Shown: positions 23,866-33,077, counted from the stretch's first letter. The stretch is DNA of 64,000 nucleotides from Leucobacter sp042726155 (GCF_042726155.1 NZ_JBHXHV010000004.1:310001-374000), one strand, 5' to 3'. The notes: generated by a model from the sequence alone, not told the origin. Program-made: numbers and translations.

Positions 23866-24599
23866 GCGAGCACCGCCCGCTCCGGATCGCTCTCGTCCCG
23901 GCGCAGGTGCAGATAGGTCTCCTCGCTGACCTCGCCGAGCAGATTGCCATCCTCGTCATACAGCTGCGATCCCGCGTGCCGACGCGACAGCTCCGAGTCG
24001 GGCGTCAGCGCCTCGTTCGACTCGTGGAACAGCCGCCAGAACTGATCCGCATCCATCACATATCCGTCGAGCAGAATGCGCCGCATCGCGGGCCCGGCGG
24101 CCGATTCGGCGGGGTGCACGGGAGTTTTCGCGATCCGGCGCGGGATCAGGATCGCCCCATCTTCGCCCGTCCCATCGCCGTGCGCAGCTCGCCTGAAATC
24201 GAAGGCGACGCCGCGCACCGCCGCGTAGTCCCCGAGCGACTCGAAAAGCCAGACGCCGGGGGTATTCACGATCTGCACCTCAGTGGCGCCTGCGCCGAGC
24301 GCGAGCACGAGCTCGTCGATTAGCGCTGGCGCGAGAAGCAGCGCTGGGGTGCCGCGCCCGTCGAGTTCTACGCGGTCACCCGCGGCGTTCGCGGCGATCA
24401 CCTCGAAGCTGGTGCGGGCGCCGTCGTACTGATCGTGCAGCCGCTCCATCTCGCTCACCGCGTCGGCCCCCTCCGCCTGCGCGGCCATGATCGCGTCGCG
24501 CACGGCGTTGACGGCGTAGCCCGGGCAGTTGCGGGCGTGAAGATAGCGCCCCACCATGTGGCGCATTTCTCGGGCGGATGCCCGCATCTCGGTGGTCAT
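23862..24599 (-). CDS. Unrecognised 245-aa protein of the IclR/peptide locus
   Basis: Not confidently recognised. No signal or membrane segment. N-terminal helical region (MRHMVGRYLHARNCPGYAVNAVRDAIMAA), then strands (RTSFEVIAANAAGDRVEL), LLLAPALIDELVLALGAGA and VRGVAFDFRR. The C-terminal end RRHAGSQLYDEDGNLLGEVS is hydrophilic. Layout recalls, weakly, a shortened Ldh2-type (malate/L-lactate or cyclic-imine dehydrogenase) protein; this is only an impression. ATG 24599 overlaps the upstream gene (ATGA) and its stop overlaps the dipeptidase start (GTGA). It is thus tied to both. Confidence 0.7.
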   Translation of the reverse strand: MTTEMRASAREMRHMVGRYLHARNCPGYAVNAVRDAIMAAQAEGADAVSEMERLHDQYDGARTSFEVIAANAAGDRVELDGRGTPALLLAPALIDELVLALGAGATEVQIVNTPGVWLFESLGDYAAVRGVAFDFRRAAHGDGTGEDGAILIPRRIAKTPVHPAESAAGPAMRRILLDGYVMDADQFWRLFHESNEALTPDSELSRRHAGSQLYDEDGNLLGEVSEETYLHLRRDESDPERAVLA

Positions 24600-26407
24600 C
24601 GTGCGGCTCCGATCGTGGTCGCGGGCATCTGTGGGTAGCGAGTCTCGAGCTCGAGGCCCTCGTTGAGGTCGGCGGCGGTCGGTGCGCCGAGATAGATGAG
24701 CCCGAGCACGTTGCGGTCGTCGCCCTCGTCGACGGTGCGCAGCAGGCCGTGCACCGCGGAGTTCATGAAACGCACGATCGAGACCGGCACGAACTCGTCG
24801 CTCAACATGTTCATGTGCGGTGAGTGGTAGCGGAAGTCGCGCAGCGACTGGATGCGCTCGATCGCGGCGCGCAGCTGCGGCTGCTCGCGTAGCAGTTCGC
24901 CGACTGTCGCATCGCCGCCCTGTTTCGCGGGCGACGCAGACGCCACAGACGCCGACGACGCAGGCGCCGAGGACGTCACAGACGCAGGCGCCACAGACGC
25001 CGCGGGCTTCGTAAACGCCCGCATTGCGGCGTCGACGGCCTGCACATCGCTCGGCAGATCGAGCGCCCAGTTGCGGCCGCCATTCACCTCGGTCGCGGGC
25101 CCACGGCGGGGTTCCTCGGCGTCAGCCGACTTGTACCAGACGTAGTGACGTGCGCCCGGCGCGGTCATGTCAGTTGCCAGCGCCCAGGAGTAGTCGCGGT
25201 CAAGAATCTCGCGTAGTTCCGTGAGCGTCATCTCTGCCTCGGCAACGAACTGCTCGGCGCGAATGCCGACCTCGATCGACGCGACAATGCGCTCGTACGG
25301 CAGCAGTTCGAGCAGGTTCGATGCGACGAGTTCCCAGGCCTCGTCACCGATCTGCCCGTCGAGTCTGGTGAGCAATTCTGCGCCGCTCGTGGCACCGGTC
25401 TCCAGTAGTTCGTCGAGCGTCGCGATGGCGTCGACCAGTTGTTCGGAGACGGCGTGCGGATCGTCGAATCGGGCGTAGACGTACGGGTCGACGCGCGTGA
25501 ACTCGACGGCCCGCTGCAGCAGCTCGCGATACTGTGCGGTGTCGGCTGATCCGAGCGACAACGGCAACTGAGTGGCCTCTGCGAGCAGGGTCTGGCGCTG
25601 CTCAAGCCAGGTACCGATCAGCATGGGGTGCGTGTTCACGAAGAACAGCAGGCCGAGCGCGGAGCCGTTGCCAATGCCGATCATGCGACGCACCTCGCGA
25701 TCGAGCACGGCAGCCTCGGGGTTACGGTGCCGCGCCATCGCCTCGACGAGGTCGGACGCGAACTCGCGCATGATGAACGCGGAGAGCAACTGGGCGTGCA
25801 GCGGGAGGCGCAGCGGGTGCTCAGCGTCGAGCGTGAGGAACGATCGCGTCAAAAAGGTGCCGTTTCCGTCGAGGCCCGTATTGCGCATGAGGTACCCGAC
25901 CTCCCAGAGCGCGCGGGTGTCCGGCTGGTTGCCCTCGGCGAGCGCATCAACGGCGTGGTTAAACGCGCGGAAGCTGCGGTTCGACCGCGCCCAGGTCAGC
26001 GTTCCCGGCACGGCGCGACCGGCGTAGAGCTTGGGCAGCTCGGATCGGGTGGTGGCGCGATCCTCGGCCGTCGTTGGGCCCTCGATGAGCGCACCCATCA
26101 TGTCCCAGTTCTGGCCGGTAATGCGCCCGGTGCGTCCGTCGAGCGTCGGCTCGAAGCTGAACACCACAAAGTCGAACACGCGACCGGCACCGGCATGCAC
26201 GCGGTACAGTGCCTCGCCCTCGGCGCGGTCGTCGATGTCGAAGTGCACGAGTTCAAACGTCCACGACTCCCGCTGCATTTTCTCGAGCAGGCTGCGCCCC
26301 GCCGAAATTCGGCTCGCAGGCAGCGACTGCAACCGCGTGGGCTGCAGCAACAGGTCGGGGTCGAGAATCCGGCGCGGGACTTCGACGCTCGGGGGCGTGG
26401 TGGTCAT
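24596..26407 (-). CDS. Unrecognised 603-aa protein of the IclR/peptide locus
   Basis: Not recognised. ATG 26407 is chosen because AAAGGAG stands 5 nt before it. No signal peptide or clear membrane helix. Segments likely conserved: DPDLLLQPTRLQSLPASRIS, SWTFELVHFDIDDRAEGEAL, GRVFDFVVFSFEP, ITGQNWDMMGALIEG, LTWARSNRSFRAFNHAVDAL, LWEVGYLMRNTGLDGNGTFL and FHSPHMN-like end (FRYHSPHMNMLSDEFVPV). An Ala/Ser/Pro linker separates about residues 465-505. The Trp/Asn-rich motifs suggest an enzyme. First structural gene after IclR; overlaps the 245-aa gene. Confidence 0.72.
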   Translation of the reverse strand: MTTTPPSVEVPRRILDPDLLLQPTRLQSLPASRISAGRSLLEKMQRESWTFELVHFDIDDRAEGEALYRVHAGAGRVFDFVVFSFEPTLDGRTGRITGQNWDMMGALIEGPTTAEDRATTRSELPKLYAGRAVPGTLTWARSNRSFRAFNHAVDALAEGNQPDTRALWEVGYLMRNTGLDGNGTFLTRSFLTLDAEHPLRLPLHAQLLSAFIMREFASDLVEAMARHRNPEAAVLDREVRRMIGIGNGSALGLLFFVNTHPMLIGTWLEQRQTLLAEATQLPLSLGSADTAQYRELLQRAVEFTRVDPYVYARFDDPHAVSEQLVDAIATLDELLETGATSGAELLTRLDGQIGDEAWELVASNLLELLPYERIVASIEVGIRAEQFVAEAEMTLTELREILDRDYSWALATDMTAPGARHYVWYKSADAEEPRRGPATEVNGGRNWALDLPSDVQAVDAAMRAFTKPAASVAPASVTSSAPASSASVASASPAKQGGDATVGELLREQPQLRAAIERIQSLRDFRYHSPHMNMLSDEFVPVSIVRFMNSAVHGLLRTVDEGDDRNVLGLIYLGAPTAADLNEGLELETRYPQMPATTIGAAR

Positions 26408-26431
26408 CGGCACTCCTTTGTGGTGGTGGGG

Positions 26432-27190
26432 TCAGGCGAGAAGAATTCCCGCGCTCTGTTCGGTCAGGTCTTCAATGGCACGTGCGCCGGCTTCGAGCGA
26501 GGAGATCACGTGGTCGGGCTTCGTGCGTCCGCGTGGCCAGTGCGCCGACAGCGCGAAGCGCACGCGCCCCGGCGTGCGGCCCACGGGCACGGCAACGATT
26601 TCAATCGGGTCAAACTCGTCGTCGACGAGCATCGCGTAGCCCTCGCTTCGCACCTTCGCGCGCTCGTTGGGCGTCGGCACCGGCACGCCTGCGCGACGCA
26701 GCCGGTCGAGATCGTCGTCTGGGAGGTAGCTTGCGAGCACCGAGCCGAGCGCACTGCCCGCGATGCCGAACCGCTGCCCGTGTTCGAGCGAGACGTGCAC
26801 GTTGCGCGGCGGCAGTCCGCGGCCGACGATCGTGACCGAGTCGCCGTCGAGTGAGCCGAGCGAGGTGCCCTCGCCAAGTTCACCGGCCAGCCGGGTGAGT
26901 TCTTCGGCGATGCGCTGGTCGACGCTCGCGTGCCGCAGGGCGGCCTGGCCGAGCCGCACCGGGGAAAAAGTCAGGGAGTACGACCCCTGAGAGTCGGTCG
27001 ACAGCCAACCGGCCGCGACGAGCGTCACGAGCTGCCGATGCACCATCGACCGGGAGCCGCCGACGCGGCGCGCCATCTCGGAGACGCCGAATGGCGCACT
27101 CGTCTTCGCGATCTCTTCGAGCAAGCGCACCATCTTGAGGTTCGAGGTCAATGGCGCGGTGCCACCGGTCTCGGGAACACTCTCGTTCAT
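26432..27190 (-). CDS. IclR-family transcriptional regulator
   Basis: 252 aa. N-terminal winged helix (NLKMVRLLEEIAKTSAPFGV, EMARRVGGSRSMVHRQLVTL) and C-terminal effector-binding domain (LTRLAGELGEGTSLGSLDGD, RFGIAGSALGSVLASYL, VRSEGYAMLVDDEFDPI). ATG 27190 has GGAGAAA upstream; a GTG 21 nt earlier is less well placed. Tetrameric regulators that respond to small organic effectors. It stands between the catabolic genes and the divergent importer. TTGTCA/TGACAA elements lie in front of it and in the importer leader. Confidence 0.88.
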   Translation of the reverse strand: MNESVPETGGTAPLTSNLKMVRLLEEIAKTSAPFGVSEMARRVGGSRSMVHRQLVTLVAAGWLSTDSQGSYSLTFSPVRLGQAALRHASVDQRIAEELTRLAGELGEGTSLGSLDGDSVTIVGRGLPPRNVHVSLEHGQRFGIAGSALGSVLASYLPDDDLDRLRRAGVPVPTPNERAKVRSEGYAMLVDDEFDPIEIVAVPVGRTPGRVRFALSAHWPRGRTKPDHVISSLEAGARAIEDLTEQSAGILLA

Positions 27191-27204
27191 GGTTTCTCCA
27201 TTCG

Positions 27205-27225
27205 TTGTCACCTAATTGATGACAA
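27205..27225. promoter_or_regulatory. Candidate IclR operator
   Basis: Inverted repeat TTGTCA-CCTAATTGA-TGACAA, 15 nt upstream of the IclR start; the same TTGTCA half-site recurs in the importer leader at 27414. Suggests autoregulation and shared control. Confidence 0.5.
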
Positions 27226-27355
27226 AGTAGCGCATTGCGTGACAAGAAACTAACCACCACGGCGCCATTCGTCAACTCTGAATTTGTCTCCCGGTTCGCA
27301 AGCTACGCGCCACGTATGCGAAGCGAAGCAACACATCACATTTTGAAATCCGCCC

Positions 27356-27383
27356 TTGACGTTGCGCGCATCACCGGTAATAT
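27356..27383 (+). promoter_or_regulatory. Sigma-70-type promoter of the peptide importer operon
   Basis: TTGACG (27356-27361), 16-nt spacer, TAATAT (27378-27383). Predicted start near 27390 leaves a leader of about 125 nt containing the TTGTCA element. Confidence 0.65.
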
Positions 27384-27516
27384 CGCTCTCACTGCTTCGT
27401 AAATAATGGGCAGTTGTCACGATATGGTTGACACTAGCTTCGATGATGAGGTCCCGCAAGCCCTCGCCTCGACCAGGTGCAGCCCGCGACATCCAGACAC
27501 TGAAAGGAATCGCGTT

Positions 27517-29118
27517 ATGGCACTTAAGCCGATGCGGAACGCAGCCGTGGGAGTCGCACTGCTGCTCACCGGCGCACTTGCCGTTACGGGCTGCTCCAGC
27601 GGCTCAGGGGGCGGCGGCGACGCCGCACCTGAGAAGTCGGGAACACTCGTTATCGACCAAGCGTTCACCGCCCAGTCGATTGATCCCGCCACGATTTTCC
27701 AGGTCACCGACGCGATCACCGCGAGTGGCCTCTACCAGACGCTCTTCACCTACGTCGACAACGTCGCTGAGCCGGAGCCGCTGCTTGCCGAGTCGCTCGA
27801 AGCCAACGATGACGCCACAGAGTTCACGATTGCGCTTCGCGACGACGCGACCTTCGCAAACGGGAACCCCGTGACGGCAGCCGACGTGGTGTTCTCGCTC
27901 AATCGTCTCAAGAATCTCGCCGCGAGCCCCGCCTATCGTATGGAGGGCGTGACCGTCGAAGAGGTCGACGAGCACACGGTCAAGCTACAGACCGAGAACC
28001 CGGCGCCGTACATCGAGCACACACTCACGGCACCACCCCTGGCCATCGTCGATGACGAGACCGTGCGCGCAGCCGGTGGCACCGACGCCGCCGATGCGGC
28101 CGACACCGACAAGGCCGGCCAGCTCTTCACCAAGCCCAACAACGGCGTCGGCAGCGGCCCCTACACGCTCGAAAGCTACGACACGAACTCGCAGATCGTG
28201 CTCGTGAAGAACGAGAAGTACTGGGGCGAGGCTCCGGCGTACGACCGCATCGTGATCCGCAATGTCAACAACGCCCAGCAGCAAAAGGCGAACATCGAGG
28301 GCGGCGACAGCCAGATTGCACTCGATATTCCCGGCCGCATCGCCGAGGGCATGAAGTCGGATGCGCTGCAGGTGCAGTCGTCGTCTTCGCCGGAGGTGCT
28401 CTACCTCGCCCTCTCGCAGAAGGAGGGCGCACCCACCGCTGACCCCGACGTCGTCAAGGCGATCAAGACCGGCATCGACTACGAAGCACTGCGCACGCTC
28501 GTCGGCGCCGGCGCAAAGGAGGCGACCGGCATCATCCCGTCGATGATGATGGGCTCACTGCCCGAGGGCGAGGGGCCGAAGTCTGACCCCAATGCTGCGA
28601 AGAAACTGCTCGCAGACGCCGGCAAGACCGGCACCGAGATCACGCTCGACTACGCAAACGATTACACCCGCCTTGCCGGCATCGACTACAACATCCTGGC
28701 GCAGGGCCTACAGACGCAGCTCGAGGGCATCGGACTGAAGGTCAAGCTCAATCCGACCCCGACCTCGACGTCGCTGCAGCGCTACGTCGATGGCGAGACC
28801 GAAATGGCGCTCTGGTCGTGGCCGCCGGACACGGCTGACGCCTCCGACGTGCTCGTCTTCGCTCCCGGCCAGCTGATCGGAGAGCGCGTGCACTGGCCCG
28901 CCGAAGCAGCGCCCGAGACGGCGAAGCTCGCCGACACGGCGCGAGTTGCAACGGGCGACGACCGCGAGGAGGCGTTCACCGCATGGAACGAATCAATGAA
29001 CGAGGATGCACCATTCGCGTTCTTGCTCGAGCCGTCGTTCTTCCTCGTCGCGTCGAGCAGTGTGGAGCACGTCAGCCACGACCCGCTCGCATCCATCAAC
29101 CTGTCGCAGATCAGCTGA
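27517..29118 (+). CDS. ABC transporter substrate-binding lipoprotein, peptide (SBP family 5)
   Basis: 533 aa. Signal peptide with lipobox LAVTGC, so a lipid-anchored extracellular protein. SBP_bac_5 marks include TLVIDQAFTAQSIDPATIF near the N-terminus, RDDATFANGNPVTAADVVFS and VGSGPYTLESY. Captures di/oligopeptides or related solutes. ATG 27517 has AAAGGA upstream. First gene of a five-gene importer with the permeases and ATPases that follow. Divergent from the IclR-linked catabolic genes, whose M19-like protein suggests a peptide-like ligand. Confidence 0.93.
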   Translation: MALKPMRNAAVGVALLLTGALAVTGCSSGSGGGGDAAPEKSGTLVIDQAFTAQSIDPATIFQVTDAITASGLYQTLFTYVDNVAEPEPLLAESLEANDDATEFTIALRDDATFANGNPVTAADVVFSLNRLKNLAASPAYRMEGVTVEEVDEHTVKLQTENPAPYIEHTLTAPPLAIVDDETVRAAGGTDAADAADTDKAGQLFTKPNNGVGSGPYTLESYDTNSQIVLVKNEKYWGEAPAYDRIVIRNVNNAQQQKANIEGGDSQIALDIPGRIAEGMKSDALQVQSSSSPEVLYLALSQKEGAPTADPDVVKAIKTGIDYEALRTLVGAGAKEATGIIPSMMMGSLPEGEGPKSDPNAAKKLLADAGKTGTEITLDYANDYTRLAGIDYNILAQGLQTQLEGIGLKVKLNPTPTSTSLQRYVDGETEMALWSWPPDTADASDVLVFAPGQLIGERVHWPAEAAPETAKLADTARVATGDDREEAFTAWNESMNEDAPFAFLLEPSFFLVASSSVEHVSHDPLASINLSQIS

Positions 29119-29137
29119 CCGCAACGGAACGCACATC

Positions 29138-30229
29138 GTGACACAGACACTCTCTGAACCCGGGGCGGACGCGCAGGCGCCCGCCCCGGCGACGGGCGCG
29201 GGCGGCGGCGGGGGCTACTTCCGCTTCGTACTTCGCCGCCTCGGCACCTCGCTCATCACCCTGTTCGGGATCACACTGGTCTCGTTTGGGCTCGGTGTTC
29301 TGGTGCCGCTCCGCCCCGAGACCGCCAACCTCAGCCAGCAGGCGCTCTCTAACCCCGAAGCCGTTGCGGCGTTCCGCGCCAAGTTCGGGCTCGATCTGCC
29401 CGTCTGGGAGCAGTATCTTCGCTACCTCGGCGGCCTGTTCCGCGGCGACCTCGGAATCTCGCAGCAGACGGGCCAGCCCATCGCCGCCGACCTCGCGAAG
29501 TACGCGCCTGCCACACTTGAGCTCGTGCTCTGGGCGACCGTGCTGTCCGTGCTCATTGGCGTGACTCTCGGCATCGTCGCGGCCTACGCGCGCAATCGCT
29601 GGCCTGATCACCTCGCCCGCATCGTCTCGCTCATCGGCGTCAGTCTTCCTACGTATTGGCTCGCGCTCGTCGGGTCGACCTTCTTCTTCCGCCAGCTCGG
29701 CTGGTTGCCAGGCAGCGGCCGACTCGACGCTTCAGACACCCCGCCGCCGCGCGTTACCGGGTTCATGACGATCGACACGCTGCTCGCCGGCGACATGAGC
29801 GCGTGGTCGTCTGCGGTCGCCCACTTGATCTTGCCCGCCACGATCCTCGCCCTCTCGAATCTCGGTATGGTGCTCCGGTTCACCCGCAGCTCCGTGCTCG
29901 ACGGTCTCAACACCGACGCGGTCAAGGCCGCGCGCGTGAAGGGCTTGCCTGGGCGACGCGTACTCATTCGCTACGCCGTGCGCAGCGCATCGAGTCCGAT
30001 CATCACCGTCACCGCGTTGTCGTTCGGCTTTCTGCTCGCCGCGACCGTGTACGTCGAGCAGATCTTCGCCTGGGGCGGCCTCGGGCAGTACGCCTACCGT
30101 TCGGCGACGAACCTCGACGTCACCGCGATCACCGGCATCTCAGTGGTCATCGCCGTGATCTTCCTCGCAGTGAACTTCATCGCCGACCTGCTCGCGTCGG
30201 CCTTCGACCCAAGGATCCGTCTCCAATGA
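29138..30229 (+). CDS. ABC transporter permease, DppB type
   Basis: 363 aa, GTG start 19 nt after the binding-protein gene. Ala/Gly-rich N-terminal leader (residues 1-26), then six transmembrane helices and the DppB pattern: VLRRLGTSLITLFGITLVSF, FGLDLPVWEQYLRYLGGLFR (signature loop) and the EAA-like loop KAARVKGLPGRRVLIRYAVR. One half of the membrane channel. Overlaps the next permease by ATGA. Confidence 0.93.
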   Translation: MTQTLSEPGADAQAPAPATGAGGGGGYFRFVLRRLGTSLITLFGITLVSFGLGVLVPLRPETANLSQQALSNPEAVAAFRAKFGLDLPVWEQYLRYLGGLFRGDLGISQQTGQPIAADLAKYAPATLELVLWATVLSVLIGVTLGIVAAYARNRWPDHLARIVSLIGVSLPTYWLALVGSTFFFRQLGWLPGSGRLDASDTPPPRVTGFMTIDTLLAGDMSAWSSAVAHLILPATILALSNLGMVLRFTRSSVLDGLNTDAVKAARVKGLPGRRVLIRYAVRSASSPIITVTALSFGFLLAATVYVEQIFAWGGLGQYAYRSATNLDVTAITGISVVIAVIFLAVNFIADLLASAFDPRIRLQ

Positions 30230-31113
30230 GCCGCACCGATGTGATCTCCATGATCCCCGCCCCGGAGGGCACCCGCCGCCGGCGACGCGTGCCGAAGTGG
30301 CTCCGCACCCCGTCGATGATCGCCGCTGGTGCGGTGCTCATCGCGTGGCTCGCCGTGATCCTGATCCCGGCACTGACGCCCTACGACCCGCTCGCAACGA
30401 TTGGCCCGGCGCTCGCGCCGCCCGATTCTACGTCGCTGCTCGGCACCGATGCGCTCGGACGAGACAACTTCAGCCGGACGCTCGCGGCCGCACGCACATC
30501 GATCCCGAACGGCCTCATGATTGTCGCGGTCGCGGCGCTCATCGGCACCGCAATCGGTCTCATCGCGGGATTCTTCGGCGGTTGGCTCGACGAGATTCTG
30601 ATGCGCATCGCCGACCTCGTATTCGCGTTCCCCGGCATTATTCTCGCCATGGCGATCGCCGCGGCGCTCGGGCCCAGCGTGCAAAATGCTGTGATCGCTG
30701 CCGCAATCAGCTGGTGGCCGGCCTACGCTCGCGCCGTGCGCTCGATCGTGCTCGCGCTGCGCGAATCCGAGTATGTGCTCTCGAACCGGCTCTCCGGCGT
30801 CGGCCCGTTCAGATCGATCATCGTCGATCTGCTCCCCGCCGTCAGCGGCTCGGTGCTCGTGTTGGCGATGCTCGACATCGGCTCCGCGATTCTGTTTCTC
30901 GCCGGACTCTCATTCCTCGGGCTCGGCGCAGTGCCGCCGACGCCGGAATGGGGCTCGATGATTTCGGGGGCAGTGCAGTACTTCGATCAGTGGTGGCTCG
31001 CCGTCGCGCCCGGCCTCGCAATCGTGTCGGTCGTGCTCGCCTTCAACATCATTGGCGACGCCATTCGCGACAATCTCGAACCCCGCCTGAGTGAGAACGG
31101 AACGAACGCATGA
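30226..31113 (+). CDS. ABC transporter permease, DppC type
   Basis: 295 aa. N-terminal basic segment RRRRRVPKWLRTP then six helices. DppC signatures: PPDSTSLLGTDALGRDNFSR and ARTSIPNGLMIVAVAALIGT; EAA loop ESEYVLSNRLSGVGPFRSII. Pairs with the DppB-type protein. ATG overlaps the previous stop, and its stop overlaps the ATPase start. Confidence 0.93.
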   Translation: MSRTDVISMIPAPEGTRRRRRVPKWLRTPSMIAAGAVLIAWLAVILIPALTPYDPLATIGPALAPPDSTSLLGTDALGRDNFSRTLAAARTSIPNGLMIVAVAALIGTAIGLIAGFFGGWLDEILMRIADLVFAFPGIILAMAIAAALGPSVQNAVIAAAISWWPAYARAVRSIVLALRESEYVLSNRLSGVGPFRSIIVDLLPAVSGSVLVLAMLDIGSAILFLAGLSFLGLGAVPPTPEWGSMISGAVQYFDQWWLAVAPGLAIVSVVLAFNIIGDAIRDNLEPRLSENGTNA

Positions 31114-31916
31114 CGCTGCTGCAGGTCGATGGCCTCACCATCTCGCGCGCGAGCGGCGCAGGCTCTCCGCTCGTCGACGACGTCTCGTTCTCGGTCGAGG
31201 GCGGTGAGGTGGTTGGCGTCGTCGGCGAAAGCGGATCGGGCAAGACCCTCACCGGCCTCAGCCTGCTCGGACTATTGCCCGACGGGCTCGTTGCATCGGG
31301 ATCGATTCGCTTCAACGGACGCGAGCTGCTCACGCAGACGAAGCGCGAGTGGGAGCGCACTCGCGGCGCTGAGATCGCGATGGTCTTGCAGGATCCATCG
31401 TCCAGCCTCCACCCGATGCTGAAGCTCGGCGAACAGCTCACCGATCACGTGCGGCAGCACCTCGGCCTCTCGAAGGCCGCCGCCGAGGCGCGCGCCATCG
31501 AACTACTGGAGCAGGTGCACCTCAGCGAGCCAAAGCGCCTGCTTGGGCAGTACGCGCACCAGCTGTCGGGCGGTATGAAACAGCGCGTGTCGATCGCGAT
31601 CGCGCTCGCCTGCGACCCCAAGCTGCTGATCGCCGACGAGCCGACGACGGCGCTTGACGCGAATATTCGCACCGGCATCATCGCACTGCTCGACGAGCTG
31701 CGGCGCGAAACCGGCATGGGCATCATGTTCGTCACGCACGATCTTGCGATGCTGAGTTCGATCGCGGATCGGCTCAACGTGTTCCGCACCGGCGAGATCG
31801 TCGAGGCGGGCTACGCCGGCGGCATCTTCCGTTCACCGCAGCACCCGTACACGCGAGTGCTGCTCGACGCGGTGCCCAAGGTGCCGTGGCCGCTTCCGAA
31901 GGAGGTCCTGTCATGA
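31110..31916 (+). CDS. ABC transporter ATP-binding protein, DppD type
   Basis: 268 aa. Walker A GESGSGKT, Q-loop VLQDPSSSLHP, signature LSGGMKQR, Walker B LLIADEPT, H-loop VTHDLAM. C-terminal oligopeptide-ABC segment SPQHPYTRVLLDAVPKV. Drives the importer with its DppF-type partner. ATGA overlaps on both sides. Confidence 0.93.
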   Translation: MTLLQVDGLTISRASGAGSPLVDDVSFSVEGGEVVGVVGESGSGKTLTGLSLLGLLPDGLVASGSIRFNGRELLTQTKREWERTRGAEIAMVLQDPSSSLHPMLKLGEQLTDHVRQHLGLSKAAAEARAIELLEQVHLSEPKRLLGQYAHQLSGGMKQRVSIAIALACDPKLLIADEPTTALDANIRTGIIALLDELRRETGMGIMFVTHDLAMLSSIADRLNVFRTGEIVEAGYAGGIFRSPQHPYTRVLLDAVPKVPWPLPKEVLS

Positions 31917-32770
31917 GCAGTCGAGTTGAGGGTGCTTCGGCCGCAAGTATGAGCGCCGGTGGCGTCGGCCAGGCCTCGCCGCTTGTCGAGGTGAGCGAGG
32001 CCGTGGTCAGCTACCGCATCAAGGGCAAGGGTCGTTTCATTGCCGTGCACGGCGTCGATCTCGAGGTCCGCCCAGGCGAAATCGTCGGCATCGTCGGCGA
32101 GAGCGGCTGCGGCAAGTCGTCGCTGGCGCGCGCGCTCGTCGGCATCAACAAGCTGTCGGGGGGATCGATCAAGTTCCTCGGCGAAGAGGTCACACCGCTT
32201 CCGATCCGGCGCCGCCCGGCGCATCTCGTGCCGCTGCAGATGGTGTTCCAAGATCCGTACGCGTCGCTGAACCCGCGCCGCCGCATCGAGCGGCAGCTCG
32301 AAGAAGTGTGGAACGCGGCCGCCCGCGCCCGCGGCGATGCGGGTGGAGGGGACGCACGCCGAACCGCCATCACCGATGTGTTGGAACGGGTTGGCGTCGA
32401 TCCCGAACTGCGTTCACGGTACCCGCACGCCCTCTCCGGTGGTCAGCGCCAGCGCATCGCGATCGCAAAGGCGCTGCTCGCCGAACCGCGGGTAATCGTG
32501 GCCGACGAACCGATCTCGGCGCTCGATGCTTCGTCGCAGAAGCGCGTCGCTGAGCTGCTGCGGCGACTCGTCGATGAACTGCAGATCGGCATGGTGATCA
32601 TCTCGCACGACCTCGCGGTGGTGGCGACGATCGCGGATCGCACCGCGGTGATGCGCGCCGGACTGTTCGTCGAGCAGGGCCCGACCGAACGCGTTTGGAC
32701 GGCGCCCGAGCACTCCTACACGCGCCAGCTGCTCGGCGCGGTCCCGGCCCTGGTGGGCAGGGACGCGTAG
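31913..32770 (+). CDS. ABC transporter ATP-binding protein, DppF type
   Basis: 285 aa. Walker A GESGCGKS, Q-loop FQDPYASLNPRR, signature LSGGQRQR, Walker B VIVADEPISALD, H-loop ISHDLAV, and the C-terminal APEHSYTRQLLGAVPAL. Second ATPase of the heterodimer. Last gene of the importer operon, followed by GC-rich sequence and family A palindromes that may terminate it. Confidence 0.93.
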   Translation: MSSRVEGASAASMSAGGVGQASPLVEVSEAVVSYRIKGKGRFIAVHGVDLEVRPGEIVGIVGESGCGKSSLARALVGINKLSGGSIKFLGEEVTPLPIRRRPAHLVPLQMVFQDPYASLNPRRRIERQLEEVWNAAARARGDAGGGDARRTAITDVLERVGVDPELRSRYPHALSGGQRQRIAIAKALLAEPRVIVADEPISALDASSQKRVAELLRRLVDELQIGMVIISHDLAVVATIADRTAVMRAGLFVEQGPTERVWTAPEHSYTRQLLGAVPALVGRDA

Positions 32771-32841
32771 GGCCGCCGATCCGGCGTTCCGGCCCGGCGG
32801 GCGGCCGCGCGCCCGCCCGCCCGCCGCCCGCCCGCCGAGAT

Positions 32842-32898
32842 GGAGGCGACAAAAACTCCGCCTAAAACGGCCGTATGAACGGAGTTTCTGTCGCCTCC
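32842..32898. repeat. Intergenic palindrome, family A copy 3
   Basis: 19-bp arms at 32842-32860 and 32880-32898 (core GGAGGCGAC..AACTCCG / CGGAGTTTCTGTCGCCTCC, one mismatch), loop CCTAAAACGG... Downstream of the peptide importer operon. The sequence 32771-32841 before it is GC-only low complexity. Confidence 0.8.
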
Positions 32899-32937
32899 AC
32901 CTGGGCAGGTCCGCGTCACGGCGGAGCCCGCCCGGAA

Positions 32938-33025
32938 GGGGCGACAAAAAGTCCGCTTAAGATCGCCGTTTAGGCGGAGTTTCTGTCGCCTCTACACGGG
33001 AGAAGCCGGAGTTTCTGTCGCCTCC
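32938..33025. repeat. Intergenic palindromes, family A copy 4 plus a half copy
   Basis: Copy 4 arms at 32938-32955 and 32975-32992. Its right side reads TTTAGGCGGAG, extending complementarity to the left arms of copies 1-3. A solitary right arm follows at 33007-33025 (CGGAGTTTCTGTCGCCTCC). Confidence 0.75.
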
Positions 33026-33077
33026 ACCCGGGAGCACCCACCCGAGCCCCTGAAACCGGGCGTTCATACGCGCGGAC

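Larger units (their letters stand above)
27191..27516. promoter_or_regulatory. Divergent regulatory region between iclR-like operon and peptide importer
   Basis: 326 nt without a gene. Holds TTGTCA-N9-TGACAA at 27205-27225, a further TGACAA at 27240, a sigma-70-type promoter at 27356-27383 for the importer, and TTGTCA at 27414-27419 followed by TTGACAC. Overall more A+T-rich than its surroundings. Confidence 0.65.
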
